A stretch of DNA of 10,921 nt from CAZDML01 sp964506645 (lineage in GTDB: Bacteria; Elusimicrobiota; Elusimicrobia; 2-01-FULL-59-12), in assembly GCA_964506645.1 (NCBI GenBank), contig CAZDML010000066.1, positions 1 to 10,921 of the forward strand. The letters are read 5' to 3'. The notes under the pieces are model-generated. The model was not told the origin of the DNA and did no database searches. It was given only the letters and a program-made list of their open reading frames with translations. Positions within the stretch are counted from its first letter, which is position 1; each line of letters begins with the position of its first letter. A program made the translations under genes and the position numbers. Positions 1 to 6,807 of this stretch are shown piece by piece.

Positions 1-222
1 TTGGTGAGCGGTCCCCACAGTGCTGTACACCTGTGTGCGGGAATGGGAGGCCTTAAAAGCTTTTGTGCCGGCCAGATACTGATCTGCCGCCTGTTGGGTG
101 GGTGCGGCATACACATCGGGGGTGTTGGGGCTTGTCACCATGGCGAGTGTGGTATCGCCCGCCCAAGCCGTGGATGACCACAGCAGAGTCATAGACAGTA
201 GGCTGGAAAGAAGTTTTTTCAT
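1..222 (-). CDS. Exported protein of unknown function, 5' part only
   Basis: An open frame of 74 codons starts with ATG at 222 and runs off the left edge, so the C-terminus is missing. The start is MKKLLSSLL, followed by a hydrophobic stretch and the motif STAWA ahead of GD. This is a textbook Sec signal peptide with predicted cleavage after residue 21, so the product should reach the periplasm, outer membrane or exterior. The visible mature part is polar and rich in Ala, Thr and Gln, with no cysteine, and I recognise no family. The ATG lies one base after the TAA stop of the upstream 933-residue protein (TAA, T, ATG). The two genes are therefore almost certainly cotranscribed and probably translationally coupled. 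I see no strong Shine-Dalgarno sequence, which fits coupling. It may be a partner or assembly factor for the upstream exported protein, but that rests on position only. Confidence 0.8.
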   Translation of the reverse strand, partial: MKKLLSSLLSMTLLWSSTAWAGDTTLAMVTSPNTPDVYAAPTQQAADQYLAGTKAFKASHSRTQVYSTVGTAHQ

Positions 223-223
223 A

Positions 224-3025
224 TTAGTTCAACCCAAAAGCGATGTCCTGCGAGACCAACCCCTGCGGACAATCGCCGTCTCCGCCACTGCAGCTTAAAT
301 TCACGTAGTGACCGCGCATATCGTAGGTGTAGTTCATGACCGCGCCTGTGATGTTGTCGGTGATCTGGAACGTTCGCACGCGCTGGCCGTTCGAGGTGCT
401 GGAGACGGACGGCGCCTGCGTCAACTGATACCGCTTAATCGGGGGGAAGACCGGTGTGCCGTTGCCCTGATCCAAGATGCCGTAGGACTGCAGCATCGGG
501 ATGCCCCCTTGGGTGTCTTTATAGGGAGCCGTTAAATTAAAGGTTCCTCGCGAGCCCACCACCTGCGAACCGACTGGGCGTTCCTGGCCGTTAATCACCA
601 TGCGCACGGGGAAGAGCCCGTTGGCGTCGTAGAAAACGCTGCTGTTGCCCTGGGTAAATCCGACGGCTTTGCCGGTCGCCGGATTCAACTGCACGGTCTG
701 ACCATTCTGCTGCAGCGTGCCACCGATTTGCTTGTACTGCGGCGAGCCGCCGTTGTTTTTCAGACCGCTCACGTAGTAGGTGTTGCCGTCGGACGTTTTG
801 AAATGGGTGTCATCGATCCGTGAGAGCGTGGCGTGTGTTCCATCCGGCAGGGTCGCCTGCAGAGTCTGGATGATGGGATTCCCAAGGCCATCCACCACTA
901 CGTCGGCGCTATTATTGGCATCCAGTTGCTTGTGACCAAAGTAGAACACCACATTGCCATCCTGCTGAATATAGTGATTGCCGCTGCCCGGATCGGTGTA
1001 TTCCACTTTGGACAAGTCGCTGATGACCAGCTTCTGGCCGCTCGGGTTGTCCGGGTTGGTCACTTTGCCTGGCACCAGCCCTGAGTTCTTGGACTGCACA
1101 AAGAGGTTGCCGGTGCCGTCGACATAGGCGACGGGAATCTCGGTGCCTGGGAGGAGCATCGGTTGGTTTTTGTTGTTCATCGCTTGTTTGGGGATGAACA
1201 ATTCCGAGCCGTCCTGCGCGCTGATGGAGCGATCATAGAGTACGCGCGGGGCGTTGCCTGGTAGATTGGGGTCGTAGTACAGGCCTGTACTTGCATCGAG
1301 CACCAGGCTCTTGGCGTGGGCAGTCTGTCCGTTGCCCAACTGCAGGGTCGGCGATTTCAGAATGAGGGTCGGCTTCGTGTATCCGGTGGCCGTCATATTG
1401 CCATCCGCATCGATCGTGGCGATTTTGTTGCCGTTATTGTCGTATTGGATCCAGGTTTCACCGACCTGATGGAAGCCGATCGGGATCAGTTTCTTGCTGG
1501 TTGGTTCGTATTTAAAGAGGTTGGCGGTCGGTGCCGCGGTCATGTTCAGGCCCAGGAGGGTCGGGTCATACGGGAAGGAAGCCCCTGGACCACGCAGCAC
1601 TTGCGAGTCTTTGGTGAGCGAGAGGTACGGATCTGTGGTGATTAAGGCTTCGACATTGGCATAGCCGAGTTCCTGACCCTGAATGGGGCTGTGTTTGGCA
1701 TCCATCGATTCAATTTTGGCCTGGGCTTCGGAATCGCCCACATTGCGGGTGAGGGTAATGCCCGTCGAGCTATCGTATTTGCGGGTCCACTGACCGGTCG
1801 TTTGGTAATAATCGGTGTAGCTCCCCGTGGAATCTTTATGTTCGCCGGTCGGGACACATTGGCCGTTGGACATGCGGGTGTAGCGGCCGCCATTGGGACC
1901 CGTCCAGGCCGTTTCGTCTGGTTGGGACTGGTTGTTCTGTCGAAGTGCCTGGAGCTGCGCAATTTGCTGATAAATTTGATCGGTGGGGTCACCACTGCCG
2001 CCAAAACCGCCATACGGATTGCCATACATGTACGGGTTGTAATTGTTGTTGTTGGACTGTGTTTGCTGCGCGGGCCGCGACAGCGAGACTTTTTCGCCCG
2101 TGGGGTAGACCACGCAGTCAATGCTGGTTTCCGCCGTTTTTGGCTTTTCCAGCATTTTCAATAGACCGACGCTCTTGAGGATTTTGTTCATGATGTCGTC
2201 TGTTGTTGACGTGGATTTTTTATCGTCGCCCGTCTTCCCTTCTTGCTTGGGCATGTCTTTATCGCCCTTGTTCTGCGATGTTGGCATGTCTTTGTCCGGC
2301 GAAGGGCCTACAGCCATCTGCAGGGCCATGTCCAAAGCCTCTTCCTGACCAAATCCCATATCCATCAACGCATTGAAATCATCCCAGGCTTTCTGAGCTG
2401 CTTCTTTTGCGATCTCTGATGCCGTTTTAACGGCATGGGACGTTGCCTCTGTCCAATAAAGCGCCTCTTCCGGGTCCATGCCCATTTGGTCCACGAGGAA
2501 GGCATAAAATTCAGAATCGGACATTGGATTTTTCTTGGTGGAGGATGCCGGTTCATCCGGGCTGATGGAGCCATCGGCGTTTCTGTGGAAGCCTGGCGGG
2601 ACATCATCGTCATCGGTCGGCAAGAGCGAATATTCAGGGGAAGACGTTGTCGTTCCCTTTTTACCTGGGCCGCTAGCGGTTCGAGCGGGACGGCCACCCA
2701 TCAAGGTCATGATATCGGCGATGTTCCAGGTGCCGCCTGTACGGCGCGTGGACCCAGCACCAGGGATGGCTGGGATATTTAAAGCGACGGTATCGACTTT
2801 GCGTGTTCCGGAAGGATTGCCAAGCTTCGTTTTGAGCCGTTCCGCATTTTCTTGCGTGACCTCCACAAACCCCTTGGGGTTGGTCGGGTCAAATGGGGAG
2901 TACACCTGATAATAGTCGACTTTGCGTTCACCGGCCTGGGCAAAGGCAACAGAAGTCAACGAGCCCGAGGACAGCGGGATCGCTGCAGAGAGGGTAACGG
3001 CCAGAATTTTGGTCCATTTCATCAT
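224..3025 (-). CDS. Large exported protein of unknown function with UBA-like motifs and a beta-rich C-terminal half
   Basis: This 933-residue protein has a signal peptide with cleavage likely after residue 31 (AFAQA ahead of GE). I chose ATG at 3025. ATG at 3022 and an in-frame TTG at 3037 are alternatives, but the TTG adds only DKN ahead of the signal peptide. After a Pro/Gly/Thr-rich stretch with DDDD near residue 140, residues 176-238 are helical and contain two related motifs (DQMGMDPEEAL and LMDMGFGQEEALDMAL). A Lys/Asp/Ser-rich linker follows to about 276, then an Asn/Gln/Gly/Tyr-rich segment at 318-368. From about 370 to the end the chain alternates short beta-like strands with Asp-Gly, Asn-Gly and Asp-Gly-Asn turns (for example DADGNM, QQDGNVV, FYDANG), as in surface beta proteins. 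It has four cysteines (304, 390, 912, 919), possibly two disulfides. I recognise no enzymatic motif. It has its own box-array promoter and is followed after one base by a second exported protein. A secreted substrate or surface component of the adjacent Tad-like machine is a plausible inference. Confidence 0.85.
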   Translation of the reverse strand: MMKWTKILAVTLSAAIPLSSGSLTSVAFAQAGERKVDYYQVYSPFDPTNPKGFVEVTQENAERLKTKLGNPSGTRKVDTVALNIPAIPGAGSTRRTGGTWNIADIMTLMGGRPARTASGPGKKGTTTSSPEYSLLPTDDDDVPPGFHRNADGSISPDEPASSTKKNPMSDSEFYAFLVDQMGMDPEEALYWTEATSHAVKTASEIAKEAAQKAWDDFNALMDMGFGQEEALDMALQMAVGPSPDKDMPTSQNKGDKDMPKQEGKTGDDKKSTSTTDDIMNKILKSVGLLKMLEKPKTAETSIDCVVYPTGEKVSLSRPAQQTQSNNNNYNPYMYGNPYGGFGGSGDPTDQIYQQIAQLQALRQNNQSQPDETAWTGPNGGRYTRMSNGQCVPTGEHKDSTGSYTDYYQTTGQWTRKYDSSTGITLTRNVGDSEAQAKIESMDAKHSPIQGQELGYANVEALITTDPYLSLTKDSQVLRGPGASFPYDPTLLGLNMTAAPTANLFKYEPTSKKLIPIGFHQVGETWIQYDNNGNKIATIDADGNMTATGYTKPTLILKSPTLQLGNGQTAHAKSLVLDASTGLYYDPNLPGNAPRVLYDRSISAQDGSELFIPKQAMNNKNQPMLLPGTEIPVAYVDGTGNLFVQSKNSGLVPGKVTNPDNPSGQKLVISDLSKVEYTDPGSGNHYIQQDGNVVFYFGHKQLDANNSADVVVDGLGNPIIQTLQATLPDGTHATLSRIDDTHFKTSDGNTYYVSGLKNNGGSPQYKQIGGTLQQNGQTVQLNPATGKAVGFTQGNSSVFYDANGLFPVRMVINGQERPVGSQVVGSRGTFNLTAPYKDTQGGIPMLQSYGILDQGNGTPVFPPIKRYQLTQAPSVSSTSNGQRVRTFQITDNITGAVMNYTYDMRGHYVNLSCSGGDGDCPQGLVSQDIAFGLN

Positions 3026-3084
3026 GTTTTTGTCCAATAAAAACAGCCCTGTCTGTCGACTGGTCTGACCCCTGGTATGCCATA

Positions 3085-3139
3085 AGTGTACGGGAATAGT
3101 GTTACAGGAGGGTTAATCGAATGTTACATTTCGGTTAAA
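3085..3139 (-). promoter_or_regulatory. Promoter of the exported-protein unit with four 11-bp-phased PHO-box-like repeats
   Basis: On the minus strand the 7-mers TTTAACC (3139-3133), TGTAACA (3128-3122), ATTAACC (3117-3111) and TGTAACA (3106-3100) each contain TAAC and start exactly 11 bp apart. Nine bases after the last one lies TACACT (3090-3085), a reasonable -10 hexamer. No -35 hexamer is evident, as in promoters activated by PhoB-type regulators. The transcript would start near 3078, about 53 nt upstream of the ATG. Tandem repeats with 11-bp period are the known binding pattern of the PhoB/OmpR family, and TTAACA/TTAACC cores resemble Bacillus PhoP and cyanobacterial SphR boxes. The regulator's identity is inferred. 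Confidence 0.65.
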
Positions 3140-3179
3140 TCAGAGGTGCTGAAAGTCCCAGGCTAGAGAAGAGGAAGAG

Positions 3180-3250
3180 CAAACCTCAAACCCAACAAGT
3201 CAAAAGTCAAAAATTTGGCTTTTTTGAAGTGCTGGGTTTGAGGTTTGAGG
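3180..3250. repeat. Inverted repeat built from 7-bp tandem units
   Basis: A perfect 15-bp inverted repeat (3180-3194 pairing with 3233-3247) encloses a 38-nt loop. The loop holds a second 7-bp stem (3207-3213 with 3221-3227). The whole stretch reads in steps of seven: CAAACCT, CAAACCC, then AACAAGT, CAAAAGT, CAAAAAT, and on the return arm GTTTGAG twice (3236-3242, 3243-3249). It lies just after the operon terminator and upstream of the second promoter. It could form a long hairpin in RNA from either strand, acting as a second terminator or an mRNA-end stabiliser. It also resembles the short heptanucleotide repeats known from cyanobacteria and other genomes, and may be a dispersed repeat. Confidence 0.7.
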
Positions 3251-3251
3251 T

Positions 3252-3279
3252 CAAAATTGGGAGCTAGCCCCCGATTTTG
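3252..3279 (-). terminator. Terminator hairpin after the secretion operon
   Basis: On the minus strand CAAAATCGGG pairs with CCCAATTTTG around an 8-nt loop, giving nine base pairs and one mismatch. It begins one base after the TAG stop of the 92-residue gene (3282-3280). The 3' arm ends in a T-run (TTTTG), and the mirrored A-run makes it potentially bidirectional. Its position separates the secretion operon from the next promoter. The U-tract is short and partly inside the stem, so termination strength is uncertain. Confidence 0.6.
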
Positions 3280-3558
3280 CTACTGCTGTTCGAAGCGGAA
3301 AGAAACGCCCTTATATTTGCCCGCCCAGATGTTGTACAGCCAGGCCACCAGGGTCAACACCACCGAAACCACCAGGGCATAGACCACGGTAAAGAGCGCG
3401 GTGGCAGCCAATTTCTGCCAGAAGGCTTCAATTCGCAGGTTCGGGTTGGGAACAATAAAGAAACTGATAAGTCCGACCACCAGTCCGACGATCGAGAAAA
3501 TACGGATCGCGTTGATAAAGACGGATCCCGGGGCAATGGCTTTTAATTCGTAATTCAT
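3280..3558 (-). CDS. Small two-helix inner-membrane protein
   Basis: This 92-residue protein has two strongly hydrophobic helices, at about residues 14-36 (FINAIRIFSIVGLVVGLI) and 50-80 (containing VVYALVVSVVLTLVAWLY). The short N-terminus and the C-terminal tail (GKYKGVSFRFEQQ) probably both face the cytoplasm. The ending, with LYNIWAGKYKGVSF, recalls small two-helix proteins that end in a YN-x-A-x-x-x-GG-type segment (DUF3566-like). I regard that as a weak resemblance. It has no signal peptidase or prepilin site, so it is not an obvious pilin. It is the last gene before the terminator, starts 15 bases after the preceding gene, and carries the best ribosome-binding site in the window. It may be produced at a higher level than the machinery genes. 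A role as an accessory membrane subunit is suggested by context only. Confidence 0.8.
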   Translation of the reverse strand: MNYELKAIAPGSVFINAIRIFSIVGLVVGLISFFIVPNPNLRIEAFWQKLAATALFTVVYALVVSVVLTLVAWLYNIWAGKYKGVSFRFEQQ

Positions 3559-3562
3559 GTGT

Positions 3563-3568
3563 CCTCCT
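3563..3568 (-). promoter_or_regulatory. Perfect Shine-Dalgarno AGGAGG for the 92-residue membrane protein
   Basis: AGGAGG on the minus strand lies four bases (ACAC) before the ATG at 3558. It fixes that start. No other gene in the window has a full consensus site. Confidence 0.8.
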
Positions 3569-3573
3569 AGAAC

Positions 3574-4656
3574 TTACTTGGGTTGTAACGCTATCAACGT
3601 CTTCATTTGCTGCGCTTGATGCGCCGGTAGACTTAAAACCGCGGCTACAAACGACGTGTTGTCAAAGGCGACCTCGCCGCGTACCACCGTTCCCTCGCCC
3701 TGGAAAGCGGTCCGGACGAGGTTAGCAAAATTGGTATCACTGATCAAATCCAGTAGGTGCCGGGGTTCGGCCGAGGCTTCCACGCCATTCTGTGTATCCG
3801 AAACAATCAGATTATCTTTATCCGCCATGATGACCCGGGCTTCGGGGACTAAGGTATGAATCAGATTTTGGAAGAGCAGGCGTTCTTCATCCAGCCGGCT
3901 TTCAACGCCCTGGGTGCTGGTTTGCGTCTGTTCCCGGAAGCGCAGAAGAAAGTCGTTCAAGGCCGCGGTGATCTTGCCGAATTCATCGGGCGCTTCGGAT
4001 AAGGTGGCATCGAGCAGCGTGGGATTTAAGCCCGCGATTTGTGTGCGCAGGAGTTCGAGGGGGATCTGGACCCACTTAATAAGGAACATTTTGGTGAGTG
4101 ACCCGGCAAAAATAACAAGCCCCAGAATCAGCGGAAGAAAATTAATGACCGATCGTGCGACTTGCTTTTCGATGTGCTGATACGTGAGCTCGATGCGTAC
4201 GGCACCAATCGGCCGCGCCGAACCGGCCACTTTAAGTGGACTGACCAAGGCCAGGGCCTGGCCGCCGCCATTACGAAAAGGGGCGATCACGCCGTCAGCA
4301 CTTTCCATGACCTGTTTGATAAGCGGATCCTCCGAAGTCGTGGCAACTTTTTGTGCGTCGGGGTGATAGCGGATATCCGCGCTTTGGTCGACCACCACGA
4401 CCAGAGTAATTTCCGGGTCTTCTTCCAGGCGGTTGATCACCTGCTGGAGCGTAATATCGTCGTTGCGCTGGAGGGCGTCAGAAATCAGGAAGGCATAAAA
4501 ATTGTTGAGGAACTGCGCTTTCTCGCGCAGCCGCAGATCGAGATCGGCGCGCTCTTTCTTGGCAAAGAAAATTTGTGAACTGACGGCGGTAACAAGGATC
4601 AGGGCACCGATCAAGGCCATAAAACGCAGCGTGAGATTGAGTGAATTTAATTTCAT
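3574..4656 (-). CDS. HAMP-domain membrane sensor without an output domain
   Basis: This 360-residue protein has a chemoreceptor or histidine-kinase front half. A first membrane helix (about 11-33) is followed by a periplasmic segment of about 135 residues (34-168) with alternating helix and strand. Features such as EDPEITLVVVVD and the closing GAVRIELTYQHIEKQ resemble single-Cache sensor domains. A second membrane helix (170-193) leads into a HAMP-like linker (194-245, with P at 199 and DEFGKITAALNDFL). The cytoplasmic end (255-360) looks like a PAS-type fold, with LFQNLIHTLVPEARVIMAD resembling a PAS start. No kinase, methyl-accepting, GGDEF or EAL motif follows. I chose ATG at 4656: it overlaps the TPR gene's TGA as ATGA, has GGGGCAGG just upstream, and begins directly before the first helix. 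The upstream in-frame ATG at 4692 would add 12 polar residues. It may sense an envelope signal and pass it to the Tad-like machine through protein contacts. Confidence 0.85.
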   Translation of the reverse strand: MKLNSLNLTLRFMALIGALILVTAVSSQIFFAKKERADLDLRLREKAQFLNNFYAFLISDALQRNDDITLQQVINRLEEDPEITLVVVVDQSADIRYHPDAQKVATTSEDPLIKQVMESADGVIAPFRNGGGQALALVSPLKVAGSARPIGAVRIELTYQHIEKQVARSVINFLPLILGLVIFAGSLTKMFLIKWVQIPLELLRTQIAGLNPTLLDATLSEAPDEFGKITAALNDFLLRFREQTQTSTQGVESRLDEERLLFQNLIHTLVPEARVIMADKDNLIVSDTQNGVEASAEPRHLLDLISDTNFANLVRTAFQGEGTVVRGEVAFDNTSFVAAVLSLPAHQAQQMKTLIALQPK

Positions 4657-5915
4657 GAAGCGCCTGCCCCATTGGCATTCAACTGTTTCCATTCCTGCTC
4701 GGCGCGCTGTAGCGCAATGTAGATACGTTCGTTGTTGGGGTCCAGCTGTTTGGCGAGATTGAGCTCGTCGACAGCGCGCTTATAGTCTTTGGCGCGGATG
4801 GCGGCCAGGCCCTGGCGATAATGGTTCATGGCGCCGGCAGGATCGCTGGCTTGTACGGGTGCGGCAGGAGCGACCGGGGCGGCGAGCACCGGAGCGGCCG
4901 CAGGAGCCGCTTCCACTGGTTTCGGCTTGGGTCGAGGGGCGTTGGCGCGGCGCATTTGCGCTTCGGCTTCTTTAATCGCGTCCTGGGATCGTTGCACTTC
5001 AAATCCGTAGGAGGCGGAAGTCTCCCACTGCTTAATAGCTTCTGCATAAAGTCCCTGGCCCAGGGCGGTCCGACCGGCTTTAAAGGCGGTCTGGCCCAGC
5101 TGGAATTTAATTTTGGCGGTCATGCGACGGGCTTCTTCATGCCGGGGCTCGAATTTTAAAAGCTCTTGATAGGCTGACAAAGCTCCCGGGAGGTTCCCCT
5201 GCTGGAAAGCATCAAAGCCCATACTCGCCAGGCGGCTCGTGCGGTCGCGCTCCACGTTAATCTGAATCTTAGACATCAGCACCAGGAGCCCTCGCTGTTT
5301 ATAGGAAGGGTCGAGTGCAATGGCGTTGGACCAGGAGTCGAGAGCATCCTCGTAATTACCGCGGTGGTAGTTCATGTAGCCTTCTTCAAATTGGCGTTTG
5401 GCTAGCAGGCTGTTCACGTCATGGATCTTTTTCTTGGCGGGCGCATAATCCGGGTCTACGGCGAGCGCTTGTTTCCAGAAATTAATCGCGGCCACGCTTT
5501 GGCCGGCGGCAAAGGCCTGGTTTCCTTTGGCCATATAGCCGTCAATGATGTCGCGCTTGCTGGCGCGGTCGCTCGACACCTGCAGGCGGTGGACGGTTTC
5601 GCGCAGGGTGCTGACATCTTCGTAATGGGGATCGATGGAATAAATTTTATCGAGCAGTTCCTGCGCATCCGCGTAGCGCCGGTCGTGATAGTAATCCAGC
5701 GCGTCGTGATAGAAGACTTCCAGCGTTTCGCGGGCAATGCTTTGCTTGGTCGTCTTGATGGACTGTTCGTAGAGGCCGGTTTCGGCGTTGTTCATTCTGC
5801 CGGCATCGACCGCGGCCGCCTTCATCATGGAATCGGCTTGATCTTCCGCGCGAACGCCCCCGGCCAGCAGGACTGGAATCACTAACAGACTCATTTTTAG
5901 ATTCATTTTAGTCAT
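4653..5915 (-). CDS. Exported tetratricopeptide-repeat protein, TadD-like
   Basis: This 420-residue protein starts with a signal peptide (MTKMNLKMSLLVIPVLLAGG, then VRA and predicted cleavage near residue 23), so it acts in the periplasm or on the outer membrane. There is no lipobox cysteine. TPR motifs are visible at about 63-96 (ALDYYHDRRYADAQELLDKI), 121-156, 171-205 (GYMNYHRGNYEDALDSWSNA), 226-259 (AFQQGNLPGALSAYQELL) and 270-300. An Ala/Pro-rich linker (327-357) then separates one last TPR at 361-394 (GLAAIRAKDYKRAVDELNLA). Tad loci normally carry a TPR protein (TadD, a lipoprotein) needed for pilus or secretin assembly. This one is longer and not lipidated, so the equivalence is functional guesswork. 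ATG at 5915 has AAGGG five bases upstream; ATG at 5906 is an alternative. It lies 19 bases after tadC and its stop overlaps the next start. Confidence 0.88.
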   Translation of the reverse strand: MTKMNLKMSLLVIPVLLAGGVRAEDQADSMMKAAAVDAGRMNNAETGLYEQSIKTTKQSIARETLEVFYHDALDYYHDRRYADAQELLDKIYSIDPHYEDVSTLRETVHRLQVSSDRASKRDIIDGYMAKGNQAFAAGQSVAAINFWKQALAVDPDYAPAKKKIHDVNSLLAKRQFEEGYMNYHRGNYEDALDSWSNAIALDPSYKQRGLLVLMSKIQINVERDRTSRLASMGFDAFQQGNLPGALSAYQELLKFEPRHEEARRMTAKIKFQLGQTAFKAGRTALGQGLYAEAIKQWETSASYGFEVQRSQDAIKEAEAQMRRANAPRPKPKPVEAAPAAAPVLAAPVAPAAPVQASDPAGAMNHYRQGLAAIRAKDYKRAVDELNLAKQLDPNNERIYIALQRAEQEWKQLNANGAGAS

Positions 5916-5934
5916 AGGCCCTTATACCTAGTTC

Positions 5935-6798
5935 CTATTTGTACCCTGACATGAAGTTTAATGCAAGGGGTCCGAAAATCACGACAAAAACGATGGGGAA
6001 GAAGAAGACCATCATAGGGAAGAGTAGTTTGACCGGGGCTTTCCCGGCGGCTTCTTCGGCCAGGAGGATGCGGCGGCTGCGCATGTCTTCGGCATAGGCG
6101 CGCAGCACCTGCGCCAAGCTCGTTCCGAGCTCTTCCGACTGAATAATAATCGAGGTCAGCGACTGAATATCCGATAAATCGACCCGATACGCCAGACGCT
6201 GCAGGGCTTCTTTGCGCGGGGTGCCGAGGTTGTTCTCCTGGATGAGGAGATAGAGCTCGTCGCGCAGCGGCCCCGGCTTCATCTTTTCAAGGATACGGTT
6301 GATGGCCGCCAGCAAATCCAGACCGCTTTCCATGGTGAGCGCGAGTAAATCGACCAGTCCGGGCAATTGCCGCTGAATCATGACTTTGCGCGTCGTGATC
6401 TTGGTTTTTAAATAAAAGTCCGGGGCAATAAAGCCGGCATACAATCCGATTCCCCAGTACAGAAATTCCGTTACTTCCATTTGCCACAAGAAAAGGGCTG
6501 CGATACCGATGCTGATTTCCTTGAAGAGAATCAGGTCTTCCGCTGTCCAGCCAAAAATGTGGCCGCTGCGCAGGAGCAGCAGCTCCATCTTGTCGCGGTA
6601 GTTTTTGTTGCGTAAAAAGACCTGATTAAAGGGGAGCTTGGCCCCCAAGCCTTTCGATAGGCGCATGACGCGGCGCGACTCTTCCTTGCGCGTCACAGGA
6701 AACGGACCCTGGTTTTTGCGGGCGTCGGCCACCATCCCCACGCCCATGTAGGCGATGTAGAAGATGGACGCTGCAATGAGTATCAATGAAAGGTCCAT
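5935..6798 (-). CDS. tadC: TadC-like inner-membrane platform protein (GspF/T2SSF family)
   Basis: This 287-residue protein has an N-terminal helix (about 3-22) and two central hydrophobic helices (about 92-105 and 112-130). A cytoplasmic T2SSF domain follows (about 143-255, with RQLPGLVDLLALTMESGLDL and SIIIQSEELGTSLAQVLRAY), then a final hydrophobic helix (257-280, LLFPMMVFFFPIVFVVIFGP). That ending and the GTSLAQVLR turn are typical of TadC. In Tad systems TadB and TadC together form the inner-membrane platform on which the CpaF/TadA ATPase acts, and the adjacent tadB supports the assignment. ATG at 6798 follows AGAGGA at a short distance, nine bases after the tadB stop. GAGGTT (6816-6811) and AACCTC (6804-6799) can pair around a 6-nt loop holding most of this ribosome-binding site, which might modulate translation. 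Confidence 0.93.
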   Translation of the reverse strand: MDLSLILIAASIFYIAYMGVGMVADARKNQGPFPVTRKEESRRVMRLSKGLGAKLPFNQVFLRNKNYRDKMELLLLRSGHIFGWTAEDLILFKEISIGIAALFLWQMEVTEFLYWGIGLYAGFIAPDFYLKTKITTRKVMIQRQLPGLVDLLALTMESGLDLLAAINRILEKMKPGPLRDELYLLIQENNLGTPRKEALQRLAYRVDLSDIQSLTSIIIQSEELGTSLAQVLRAYAEDMRSRRILLAEEAAGKAPVKLLFPMMVFFFPIVFVVIFGPLALNFMSGYK

Positions 6799-6807
6799 GA
6801 GGTTCCT

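Noticed and set aside
1642..2164. Overlapping minus- and plus-strand frames of about 158 codons inside the large exported protein gene
   Set aside because: They lie in alternative frames of a continuous 933-codon gene, lack ribosome-binding sites and have low-complexity composition.
3035..3037. TTG as the start of the large exported protein
   Set aside because: Two ATG codons follow within 15 bases and place the signal peptide at the very N-terminus. The TTG adds only three polar residues and has no better ribosome-binding site.
3038..3058. ACAG-GG-CTGT followed by TTTTT just before the exported-protein gene, as a terminator or attenuator
   Set aside because: The loop would be only two bases (or the stem three base pairs), too weak to call.
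3180..3250. CRISPR array or mobile-element end based on repeated CAAACCT/GTTTGAG units
   Set aside because: The units are 7 bp with no spacers, and there is no transposase gene or target duplication. It is recorded only as a heptamer-based inverted repeat.
3280..3558. The 92-residue membrane protein as a Flp-type pilin
   Set aside because: It has two hydrophobic helices, no prepilin peptidase site (G followed by a hydrophobic stretch with E at +5), and is longer than Flp pilins.
4502..4762. Plus-strand 86-codon frame across the TPR/HAMP gene junction
   Set aside because: It is antisense to two supported genes joined by an ATGA overlap, is Arg-rich, and has no start signal.
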